Positions 38,128 through 48,087 of a stretch of 64,000 nt of DNA are shown here, piece by piece. The stretch is from Saccharum officinarum (lineage: Eukaryota > Streptophyta > Magnoliopsida > Poales > Poaceae): the NCBI GenBank assembly GCA_020631735.1, contig CM036197.1, positions 41,215,880 through 41,279,879 on the forward strand. Direction: 5' to 3'. The translations under genes and the position numbers were made by a program. Each line of letters opens with the position of its first letter. Positions within the stretch are counted from its first letter, which is position 1. The notes beneath the pieces are model-generated. The model saw only the letters and a list, made by a program, of their open reading frames with translations, did no database searches and was not told where the DNA came from.

Positions 38128-38728
38128 CTTTTACGGGCTTACAAGGGGCTCGGGGAAAGCAGGTCGGCCAAGCGTAGGGACGGCGGGAGGGCGCCAATAG
38201 GGTTCTAGCGACGGTGGAGGCTGTCGGGCCAGGTCAGGGTGGGGGGAGGGGGAGAAGGAGGTCGCCGTGGGTGCGGTAGGGTCTCGCCAGAGTTCTGTAG
38301 TTGCGTCGTGGCGGTGGAGCTCTGGCGAGATCCTACCGCGCCACCGTGGGGCGGTGGGCGGCGGGCAACGAGGGGAGGAAGAAGATGTGTACCAAAACAA
38401 TCGAGCGTTCCCGACCTCTGAAACACTCGAGTCGGAGGTAGACAGATCCTAAATTATTTGTTGTTTCTTGTTTCCCTACAGGTTGTAGATTGACGGCGAC
38501 CAAACATGAAACATCGTTGCCACTTGTCAGAATGGGAATGGTCCGATCCGATCCTAGTTCTAAACCTGGCCTTGGCTTGAAAGTTAATTTTAGATTTTAG
38601 AGGTTATGCATTAAGCCATTTTACAAAGGTAATAGCCTCCATGTGCAAAGAGTAGCATGGATTGGTCCACTTCTACGCACTTCGTTCCGAACAAAAGTGT
38701 GTATCTAAGTGCATAATAAAAACTACTA
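38128..38728. other. Spacer with a GC-rich fragment
   Basis: 38,140-38,400 is GC-rich with short overlapping frames. No gene recognised. Confidence 0.4.
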
Positions 38729-38870
38729 CTCAGTTTCAGATTATAAGTCGGTTTAGCTCTTCAAGCTACATCGCTTTTTCTATGTATCTAGATATGCGTT
38801 ATGTCTACATACATAGCAAAAACTATGTACCTAGGAAAGCTAAACAACTTATAATTTGAAACGGGTTGAG
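38729..38870. mobile_element. Stowaway MITE (142 bp)
   Basis: CTCAGTTTCAGATTATAAGT and (right) ACTTATAATTTGAAACGGGT are inverted repeats flanked by TA at 38,727-38,728 and 38,871-38,872. Confidence 0.85.
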
Positions 38871-38872
38871 TA

Positions 38873-39907
38873 ATAAGTATATAAAAAAATCGCAACGTCT
38901 TATAATTTGAAATAAAGATAGTAAAGATGAGATATAATAAGATTAAAAAGCATTATGGTAGCGCGATATATCGAATTGAATAAGTTTGCAACTATACATA
39001 ATTTTAGTTTTATTTTATTTTTACTTTTAAATATGATAGTCTCTGATCATTTAAACATAGACATACTTACGAGTTATTATGATCAACTTATTTGAAAAGA
39101 AAAAGAATATCAATAAATAAAAAAGTTATTATGTGACGATCAGATCGACCAAGATATCCATTGAATCAATAGTTTAATTTCTAGCCGAGTATGCAGAAGA
39201 TATGAAATTGATAAAATCCACGAAACCAACCGTCCCACCAATTTCTATGAGATGCACACTGGAACTGCACAAGAAAGTCAAGTGTCAGACAACCTGCCTT
39301 TCTAGTTCTAGCCAAAGCAGCCAGTCACTAGTCACTACTGCTCCAACAGTCAAATTACTCGACGTCCGTCTAAAATCTCACAATACCGATTGCAGGATAA
39401 CTGAACATTACAAGACAAACTGGTGTCGTCGTTTATTTAAGAAAAAACGAGAAAAGGATTTTTACAAATAGGGTCAGAAAAATGATTATCACGAGGAATG
39501 CTTCAGTTTTGCCACAATATAAGAATAGCCGAATTGTACTGTTAATGTCTCCATTCGAATATCACAAGGAACAGAACATTTCCATGCCACTACCAACCTC
39601 ATGCTCGGAAATGTTGCAAGTTGGTTTCCGATAAGTAGGCCCAAAACAAGGGTAACAGAAAACTGACCGCAGAACCAAACACTACTATACATGATCGGAG
39701 AAATAGTCTGCATAATCATCCTAGTCATGATAACCAGAGAGATAAGCACCGCGGTAGCTGCAGTGTTCTATGCTATTTTGAAAAACAACCCAGTAGGTGT
39801 ACCATCGCACTTGCTTAGTTGCTGCCACAAAGACACCCAACCAGTCCCTATGGTTTGTCTTCCAGGTCCAAAGATTAACAGCACGACACCACTCCTGACA
39901 GCCAACC
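38873..39907. other. AT-rich spacer downstream of copy 3
   Basis: No recognised gene or element. Part of 39,480-39,900 may be 3' UTR or decayed coding tail of copy 3. Confidence 0.4.
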
Positions 39908-42027
39908 TCAATGACCCGTGCTCTCCCTCCACAAGTAATTTGCAAAAGCCCTGTCTCTATCAGCATAAAAAAAGATATAGTCCGCATCCAAGGGACATGG
40001 AAAATCATTGCCATAGTCGACTTCATCCTCTTGAAATTCACGGCCACCAAGGTATTCATCATAAAAGGGGTGAACAACCTTCTTCCTGTTGCTCTCACAA
40101 GCAAAGCAGCAGCCTAAGAAAGAATTTTCAAGAGAGGTCAGTAACTGTTATTTGGTTACAACTTCTCAGGCATGGACTAAAGCAGGAAAGACCAAATTGT
40201 AAGTCGTTTTGGCTTTTTTTATACATAGATAGATTTTACTATGCATCTAGAAATACCATATATCTTAGGTTCGTAGGAAAAATTATGCACCTAGAAAAGC
40301 CAAAACGATTTACAGTTTGAAAAAGAAGGAGTATCATCGAACCATATTTGCACATAGATAAGGATAAAGCGTGTTGCTGATATGAATATGTCAAAGCAAT
40401 TAAATAAAGGATGATATCAGAATCTGATAAACAATCAAGTAGCCATGTGAACTATCAACAAGTTCATAATCAAATCAATTGTACAGGTACACAAAACTGA
40501 AGGGCCTAAGGAAGGGAATACTAATATCATAGGCAACATTTAGGAGAGCTTGCAATGTGGCATAATTCAAATGAGGACAGGGGAAGTATATATCATATTC
40601 AAGGGAGTTATTTGTAGCTGGAAAATGGTGGTACTGGAAGCTACTAGTGGAATGAGTCAATCAGTTGACAGCAGAGCATCTAACTCAGCTGTTTCAAATC
40701 AAGCCTGAAATATGGGAGGAACACACCAGAAAATATGCTAATGGGTGAGTGGATACTTGGACCAGAAAAGGTTTCGGTTGTTCGGTGAAGCAAGAAGAAG
40801 CACTTCACTGCGGACACTCTGGACAAAGAAAGGATACTTCATCTGACGCACCTTGGCTAATTGAGATTTCAGCTAAAGAGGACCAATAACATCAACTTTT
40901 CTACCAACAGCAAATGCTCCTTGAAAGTAAAAACTTGAATAAGGCATACCCAATAAATAATAATATAAACTGTCACCCAGTCAGGTAGTCACAAATACTT
41001 GACGCTTTAGACAATGAAAAAAAGACTTGATCAAGGGAAGAGACGTCCCCTTGACTTCAGTCTTAAAGAAGGGGCCCACCGAAATCGGAACAGGCAGGAA
41101 CCTCACGCGCGCACGCTTCTTTGGCGGCCGCGGACCCATCTGTGCAGTTTCAACAGGGAGGTGGGCACACTACCATGCAGCACCAGGGACGCTTTAGACA
41201 ATGTCCAGTCAAAACTCTAGAAAATGAAATGTCTAGCACAAAACTTTATGTGTACTTAAGTCCTCAAAATAGTTTTCATAGTATCTCTTTTTTACAGATG
41301 TATTCCAAAAGAATTATTGGTCAATGCTAGGTTTTGGAGAATGTGTTCTCCAAAACATTATGACTGGAACGGGCATATATGAAGTAGTGATATGGGTATG
41401 TACAATAAAAGGAACACCAAATGTTTAAGGCAGCAGAGAAACACCAAGAATCATATTTATCCCTATGCAAAAACAATAAGGGAGCAACTTGTACAGAAAC
41501 TATCACCCAAATAAGGTGATGATCGAAATTGCATAATGGTGACAAACTGACAATAAAGAAGACCCAGATGGAGCATTGCATAGTTATGTGGCAGTTCTCC
41601 TATCTGAATGGTTGTTTTCAACTCTGGTGATGATAATGAATACTTATTCGGGCATAACAGTAACTAAAAGAAGAATATAAATAAATCAAGTTCATGCTGG
41701 TAGTTGCCAGCCATGCTTCATACAGATTCAACAGCGTGTTTCATTCATGTACACCCGAATAAAAAATTGAACTGTTTCACAGAGGAGGGGCATACCAATG
41801 TCTATGACCGGATCAACTGGCACACATAGGCGGATATCAGTCTCATCACAAGAAAGAATAATTGCCTCAGTGAAGAAGAGCACAGGGGCGCCTACTGCGG
41901 AACCAGAGCCCTCGTGGTCTGCCAGGAAATTGATGTGGTAACAGTTCTCTAGTCCCTCCTCCTTTAGCAGACTAGCACCACACACAGAATGAAGCTTCAG
42001 CTGTTCACCAGACCGTTTTGTGTATTC
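39908..42027 (-). pseudogene. DUF3615-like gene, copy 3, lacking its 5' half
   Basis: Two exons remain: 42,027-41,796 and 40,113-39,908 (TGA), joined in the same phase 1 position as copies 1 and 2. The first encodes EYTKRSGEQLKLHSV, CYHINFLADHEG and VLFFTEAI. The second encodes CCFACESNRKKVVHPFYDEY, LGGREF and DADYIFFYADRDRA. These are diverged but collinear with copies 1 and 2, so this is the oldest copy. Coding similarity ends exactly where a T-run and LINE-like sequence begin (42,028 on), so the N-terminal two thirds are missing. The intron (1,682 bases) holds a Stowaway-like element at 40,178-40,335. It is presumably non-functional. Confidence 0.75.
40178..40335. mobile_element. Degenerate Stowaway-like MITE in copy 3 intron
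   Basis: AAATTGTAAGTCGTTTTGGC at the left inversely matches GCCAAAACGATTTACAGTTT at the right. The interior is palindromic and AT-rich. Confidence 0.65.
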
Positions 42028-43090
42028 TTTTTTTCGCGATCGGGGAATATAGCCCGTTTTTCATTAAGAGGAGTGAATTACAAATCAGCTATGAGAGAAC
42101 CCTCATAGCACAGATTACAAACCACTAAGATAGTAGTAAGTAACCTGGATAAACATAGGAACAAATAAGGATACAAAAGAAGAGCGACTGCACTCGACAC
42201 CCAAGAGCTAGAACTGTGCCTGCAATAAAAACACCAATGCAAAGGTTTCCTACGCACGAGACCAAGCCGCGGTTGGCAAAGTATCCACCCATAGAACAAT
42301 CACCCAGCAACGGCGGCAAAGCATCCGCCAACGAACCAAGTGACCACGGCGGCAAAGCATCCGCCAACAAACCGAGCAACACGGCGGCAAAGCATCCGCC
42401 AACAAACCGAGCGACCACGGCGGCAAAGCATCCGCCAACGAACCGAGCGACCACGGCGGCAAAGCATCCGCCAAGAAGCGAGCCCGCACACACTCGGTAG
42501 CAAAGCATCTACCAGAGAGGGGGCCGATAGCGGCAAAGCATCCGCTAGTAGCGACATCGGCGAGGTCAAGTGCAGCAAGACAACCCATAGCAAAGGAACA
42601 CATTAGGCACAACAGGCACAGTTGGGCGCCTTCCTAGCAACCAGCGGCATGGCGGAACAGTATGGACGTTGACAAAGCAGGCGAGAGCTCCAACGGGGTA
42701 CTCGGCGACGGGCTGCAGCGGTGCTACAACAGTGCCTTCAAAAAGGAGATTGACATCCGCAGACGCCAACAATGTTGGTAGAAGCACTTGAGTGGACTTT
42801 CGTCCCCAATTGTTGCCGCAGACGCCAACAGTGCCTTCAAAAAGGAGGTAGATGACGTGTGGTACGCCACCGCCGCCGGCCCGGAAGAACCGGGCAGGGT
42901 TTTCACCCCGATTGTTGCCGCAGACGCAAGCTGCAGCACCCACCACACCACCACGCCACTGGGCAGCAGGAAGGAAAGGTCAGCCGGCACCTAATACAGC
43001 AGGCCATGCAGCAGGAAGGAAGGAAAGGTCAGCCGGCGAGCCATACGAGTGGACAGAGGTGGAAGATGCAATTGGGATTTAGGCTAAAGC
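42028..43090 (-). mobile_element. LINE-like insertion that truncates copy 3
   Basis: It starts with a T-run and CGCGATCGGGGAATATAGCC, resembling a reversed LINE 3' end. The interior has the 35-bp array (42,308-42,470) and a second internal repeat (CAACAGTGCCTTCAAAAAGG at about 42,727 and 42,826). Reverse transcriptase was not recognised, and the right limit is a guess. Confidence 0.4.
42308..42550. repeat. 35-bp tandem array (five close units, two diverged)
   Basis: Each unit contains GGCGGCAAAGCATCCGCCAA followed by a CGAACCGAGCGACCAC variant. GGCGG and CCGCC within a unit can pair as a small hairpin. On the minus strand it reads as a repeated FVGGCFAAVVAR peptide. Confidence 0.9.
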
Positions 43091-43612
43091 TACAGCAAAA
43101 AAAATATACTAGAGCGTACCATATTATATGTTCATTGTACAGATCTACTCACGTGGAGTCCAACAAAATTAGATTTTTTATTTTATGATTTTTCTGTGAT
43201 TTACTATGATTTTTCAAATATTCAGCGAAAATAAATAAAAAGATAAACCGCATTTACTACAGCAAACCTACTATTACTGTAGCAAAACCGCCGTCAAAAA
43301 CCTCTCACAGGGTAAAATAGACGGTTTTGGATGGTTCATGGGGTAAATTAGACCATTTCATAGTTCAGAGGTATATACTCTAGGGTCCATAGTTCAAAGA
43401 GGTGATTTAGACTTTTTCCATTTCGATTTCGGCTTTCGTTTCAATCCGGCTGCACCAAATCACACCGGGGAGGGGGGGGGGCTAGCCCTAGGCTATTTGG
43501 GCATGTCTAGAACGCTGGAAAATTATCTGTTTCTAAGTTTTTTAAATTTAATTATTAGTTCATCTAAAATTTCTATATGATATTTATAAAATTTCTGCGT
43601 TTCAAGCCGTTC
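43091..43612. other. Spacer, no recognised gene
   Basis: AT-rich, with a short G-run near 43,470. No features assigned. Confidence 0.4.
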
Positions 43613-43615
43613 TTA

Positions 43616-43869
43616 GGCCTTGTTTAGTTACCCAACTTTTGGGCCAAATTTCACTATACAAAAAGAAGATTTCCCGTCACATCAAAATACCGACACCTGC
43701 ATGGAGTACTAACTCTAGATGAAATCAAAAACTAATTGCACAGTTTTTGTTGTACTTTGCGAGACGAACATTTTGAACCTAATTAATCAATGTTTGGACA
43801 ATTATTACCAAATTAAAATAAAAATGCTACAGTACGTTACAATGATTTAGCCATCAGCTAAACGAGGCC
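43616..43869. mobile_element. Tourist-like MITE, best-preserved GGCCTTGTTTAG copy
   Basis: The ends GGCCTTGTTTAG and CTAAACGAGGCC are flanked by TTA at 43,613-43,615 and 43,870-43,872, as in PIF/Harbinger MITEs. It defines the family seen at 12,229, 15,057, 15,531 and 35,250. Confidence 0.88.
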
Positions 43870-44449
43870 TTAACTAGAATGAGCAGCTGCTGCTCGTTGG
43901 TGGTATTAAATGTGTTGCTTATTTGGACTATCAGTTTCAAAATCAAAATACTTGATAAACCGTGAATGCTCCTGTAAATTTGCTTGAATCATTGCACTCC
44001 CTATAGTCAAATCTACAAATCAAGACCCATGTCGCCTATGCTTTGTCCACATGTCAATCTCACAGTTTTAACAATTGACATGATTATCATCAATAACCTC
44101 TTTTCAACCTAAATTTGGCTTGGCTATAAACTAAACCCAACAGTTTAGACTAAAATTTGATCAGGCTTCTGAAGGTGCACAGGCAAATATGCTTTTGGAA
44201 TTCTTCAAAAAAAAAAAGCTTTTGGGCCTTGGTGGCACAAGCCGGCGTAGTGTTCAAGACGATCGAAGAGCGGTGGCTATGGGGCCGTGAACATGTGGTT
44301 AAACAGCCTCAGGCTGGCCCAAGTACACAGTTGGGCCTAGATGGATCAATGCTATGCAGTAGCCCACCATGTTTCTGTTGTGATAATTTATTTTTTCTCT
44401 TGATTTCTCCCTTGATGCTAGGTACAGTTCATAATAATGGTGTTATTAT

Positions 44450-44600
44450 TATTATATTATTTTTTGATGAAACAGGAGGGGTTTCCCCTACTGGATTTTA
44501 TTGAATTTTGATTTTGATTTACAGAGAGTACAGAACTCCACTAAGGAGGCTTAAGAAACATAAAAGGTAGTAAAGAAAATCATAAAAACTATACAAAGTT
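44450..44600 (-). mobile_element. Possible reversed LINE 3' tail
   Basis: A T-run then GATGAAACAGGAGGGGTTTCC and CCTACTGGATTTTATTGAA resemble the reversed 3' ends of grass LINEs. No coding part seen. Confidence 0.45.
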
Positions 44601-45119
44601 GTTGAGCCATTGATCAAACTGGCAGCACCCAAATCCCCAATGACAAGTGCTATCCAAATAGGAGGGCTAATAGGTGGAATAACTTTTTAGTCAAATCTTC
44701 AACTAGTTGTTAGCTAACTTGCTAGTGAACCACATCTAATTTGGTTAATTTTTGCTCCAACTAGTAACTAACCATGTGTGTCAAACATGTCCAAACACTC
44801 CTCATTTCGGTGTTCGCAGTTACGTCATCATCTGCACCACAACGTTTATAAAACTTGAGGCATACGGTCAGCGCAAGTATGGTTTCAATTACCCCAGAGA
44901 ACTGGGCTGGGCATTCCATACAAGGCAAACAATTGATACAGCTGCATACTAATAGTAGGTTCCAAGCCATGAAATAGTGTTTTGAACCTACGGATTGGTA
45001 AAACTTCTCCATGAAATCATTTTTATAAGCAATCCGGATGGTCAACTCGTCGAAATCCTCTCGCCTTCCTGGAGGTTAGCTGACCGTTTGGATAATCAGG
45101 AAGTGCAAAAATATTGGCA
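44601..45119. other. Spacer, no recognised gene
   Basis: Nothing firm is seen. The antisense frame 44,761-45,045 has no recognised domain. Confidence 0.35.
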
Positions 45120-45330
45120 GGATGTACACGTGTGACGATACTTGCAGGGAGAATTTGACAATTGTACAGACGCTGCCAAACCTGCAGATTTTGACCGGAT
45201 TCAGAGGTCACACGCTATTTCAGCATGTGCTAAATTCGTACTCACACAGTCTTATCTGAAATTCACGGGAGAAGTTGCCTCGAGGCCTCACGCTTTACTG
45301 ACTTGAAAAAGGGGGCAGTAACAGTTACAT
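45120..45330. repeat. Diverged DUF3615-cluster flank copy
   Basis: CACGTGTGACGATACTTGCA, TTTGACAATTGTACAG and AAAAAGGGGGCAGTAACAGT match blocks at 19,920-20,140. It marks the right limit of the duplicated region. Confidence 0.5.
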
Positions 45331-46310
45331 GTCCAGTGTCCTAATGAAAGTGGCAAAAGGGGAAGAAGCCGCTCTGAATCCTGATGTGTTTTCAGCATCT
45401 TGGAGACTGAAACTTGTTCCATCTGCATCCCCTTCAGAAGCGTGTGTGCTTCACAAAATTCAGACTTGCGCGCTTGATTCTGCTGATCGTGTTTCATGCA
45501 CCTTATTATACAACTATACATCACCAAGAAGCATCAGCATGAAGAAATTCAGGCAGCATGTTCGTCCTGCTGTTTTCAATGGAAAACAACCAGGTGGGGA
45601 GATGCTAGTAGCTGCCTAGCTAGCTAGAAGCAAGCCTAGGAGCCTTGCCTCACTGCGTTCGTCAAAGCTTACACAACGATTGGATACCGCATGATGGCAG
45701 TGATATCTGGTCTTCCTGAAGCAGTTTCAAGTCATAACATTTCAGAGAAGAAAACCAGAAACGCATCAAGGAGAGATCTTGCTTACGTGTTTGACAGCGT
45801 TAATGGTACCACCACAGATGACATGGATCAGTTCAGGTGTACCTATCACAATTGTGCTACCCAAACCTGCCCCAGCTGCATCTGCACCTCTGAATTTTGA
45901 CTTTGGCAGAGTAGTGCCATTGGACTTGGATAGGCCTTCTTGGTGAAATCTGCCTCACAGAGGTTTTCCTTCCCTGAAAAAGACCGACATGACTATCTCT
46001 CAAGGTAGAGGAGGCCGGACAAACCTAACTGCTTATCAGTACCAGGTGATCAGGAGCTCAGAAAGTCGTGACGAGACCAAGTATGGTACATGCGATTTTC
46101 CACTTGTTCTTGTTTGATTTTTTTTTCGCAGGATAAGTCTGCTCCGCCCGTGTGCGCGCTACCGAATCCGATGGCGAAAGCCGCTGTTGATTTGATTGGG
46201 GATTTAGACTTTCCCATAGGTCTAATTTTCAGGCTTTTGCGTTCAAACTTCAGCTTCAGTGAGATGGATTATTGCTGCCCTCCTCACAATAGCATTTTTG
46301 TATATTTGTT
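45331..46310. other. Region with short unassigned frames
   Basis: A 96-codon frame at 45,329-45,619 and a 69-codon frame at 45,691-45,900 have no domain I recognise. They could be remnants of a gene; I do not call them. Confidence 0.3.
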
Positions 46311-46620
46311 GCTGAAGCAGCCTTCTGAATTCTGAATTTTCAAACATATAGGTAACAAGTTGCTATAACAGATCTAGACATCTATTAACAGCTATAACAA
46401 GTTGTTATCGTCGTACCTGAAGCAGCCTTAAGAATTACGATTGTTACATACATACATTAAGTAACAAGTTGTGATAACAGCACAAGTTGTCATCCTGGTA
46501 CCACCAATCATCTGAAGCAACCTTAAGAGTTCTGATTGTTATTACATACATTAAGCAACAAGTTGTGATAACAAACCTAGTATCAACTATGACAAGTTGC
46601 CATTCTACTTTACAGGTTTT
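46311..46620. repeat. Degenerate tandem repeat, three units of about 100 bp
   Basis: Units share TGAAGCAGCCTTAAGAATT, GATTGTTACATACAT and TAACAAGTTGTGATAACA variants, at about 46,311, 46,420 and 46,511. Confidence 0.7.
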
Positions 46621-47890
46621 AACTACTTCCCACTGAAAAAAGGTAGCTGCTGATGCTGCTAGTTTCAACTGTCTACTAAGTAGAAGCTAGGGCCTTGTCA
46701 ACTGCCCTACTCCGGATTCCAGACCTCTGAAAACGTAGCATTTGAAATCTTCAGAATCAACCAAAAGCTGATTAAATATATTATTAAGCATAAATCCGTT
46801 TTGGAATTCTCTCGTCGACCGCATTTGCGATTTGCATACATGATTGCCATCGATATCATTTGAATAACTGCTCCTCTCCTTTTCAATGGCATTTTAAAAC
46901 ACTTCCCTCTGGACCGTAAATAGAAACCACTTCCAATTAAACTCCCTCCCGCGGTTGGAAGTTGCTGAACGTAAAAGTGGATTGACATGGTCCGGCAGGT
47001 CAGAGAACAGTAAACTGTGAAGATTTTCTCCAGGCTGATGCGATCGGTAGAGAACATCGACATCGGCTGATGCCCCTGAAACATGCGGATGTGCGTACAG
47101 ATATCATCGACGACATCTCGGCGCTGTCAGAAGACAGTGTTAGTTGGGCAGATTTGGAATAACTCTCTGGTTGAGGAAGCTCCTATTCTGATCGATCGAG
47201 ACATCTCCGTCGACGATCTCATGCTCCAAGAGGACTTCCTAAAACTTTTGCCCCGGCATCGATTATCTATTTCCCTCCCAGGGAAAGAAACGGATAGGCC
47301 AAACCGACCGTGCATCATTCAATGCCTAATTTGAGTACTTGACGATAAGTTAAAACCAGCAGAATTGCCACGGCTTATGCTTGTCATCGTGAACGCGTCA
47401 GTGAGTCATCAGTTTCATGTCCTCTTGACTCTTGGAGAGTCGGAGCCTTGGTGGCAGCGTGGCAGAACCGCAGAAGCATGAAAGATAGGAGCTCTGCGCC
47501 TGACCGCCTGTAGCAAGAGATGAGCATCATCGCTTGAGCCATGAGCATCTCGTGCGCTGTGCGCAGCCGGTCGTCGGGAAGAGACGCGTCTCTCCTGTCC
47601 TGTACCATCAGGGACAGATGCAATGCAAAGAGTACAGCAGGACAGGGATGCCGGCGCTGGAGCACGACTCTTCCACACGTCGCCAGGTGGCGTGGATCGC
47701 CGTATTGGACTTGGGACAGGGATCATGGTCATGGGTGACGTGGATTTGTTTTCTTTTTGTGCCGAAAAGTAACCGAGGGACATGGCCGTCGGGCACAACG
47801 GCTCCCTGTCGTGTGACTTCGGCTAGTACTACGTATCAACAGTGCCAACCCTTCGCGACATGCTCGGAAAGGGGCCCCTTTGCCTAGATT
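46621..47890. other. Upstream region of the NAC gene
   Basis: No gene recognised. Frames at 47,083-47,334 and 47,384-47,887 are short and overlap others on the opposite strand. Confidence 0.4.
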
Positions 47891-47896
47891 TCCCAA

Positions 47897-47902
47897 TTTA
47901 TA
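47897..47902 (+). promoter_or_regulatory. TATA-like box of the NAC gene
   Basis: TTTATA before CCCCGCCCC, about 190 bases from the ATG. It would give a pyrimidine-rich 5' UTR (TCTCTCTATCTATC near 47,985-48,000). Confidence 0.5.
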
Positions 47903-48087
47903 CCCCGCCCCATCCTGCGCTCTGAAAGACTGAAACTGGTGAAGACGCCACCATCTTCTTCTTCCCTGTTCTTCTGCCTCTCCCTCTCTATCTATCTATC
48001 GCTCGCTCCCAGCTCCCAAGCGTACGTCGTCAAGCGCGACAGGGCGTGCGTGTTTGTAGCGGTAGCCTACGGGATCGGAAATCCACC

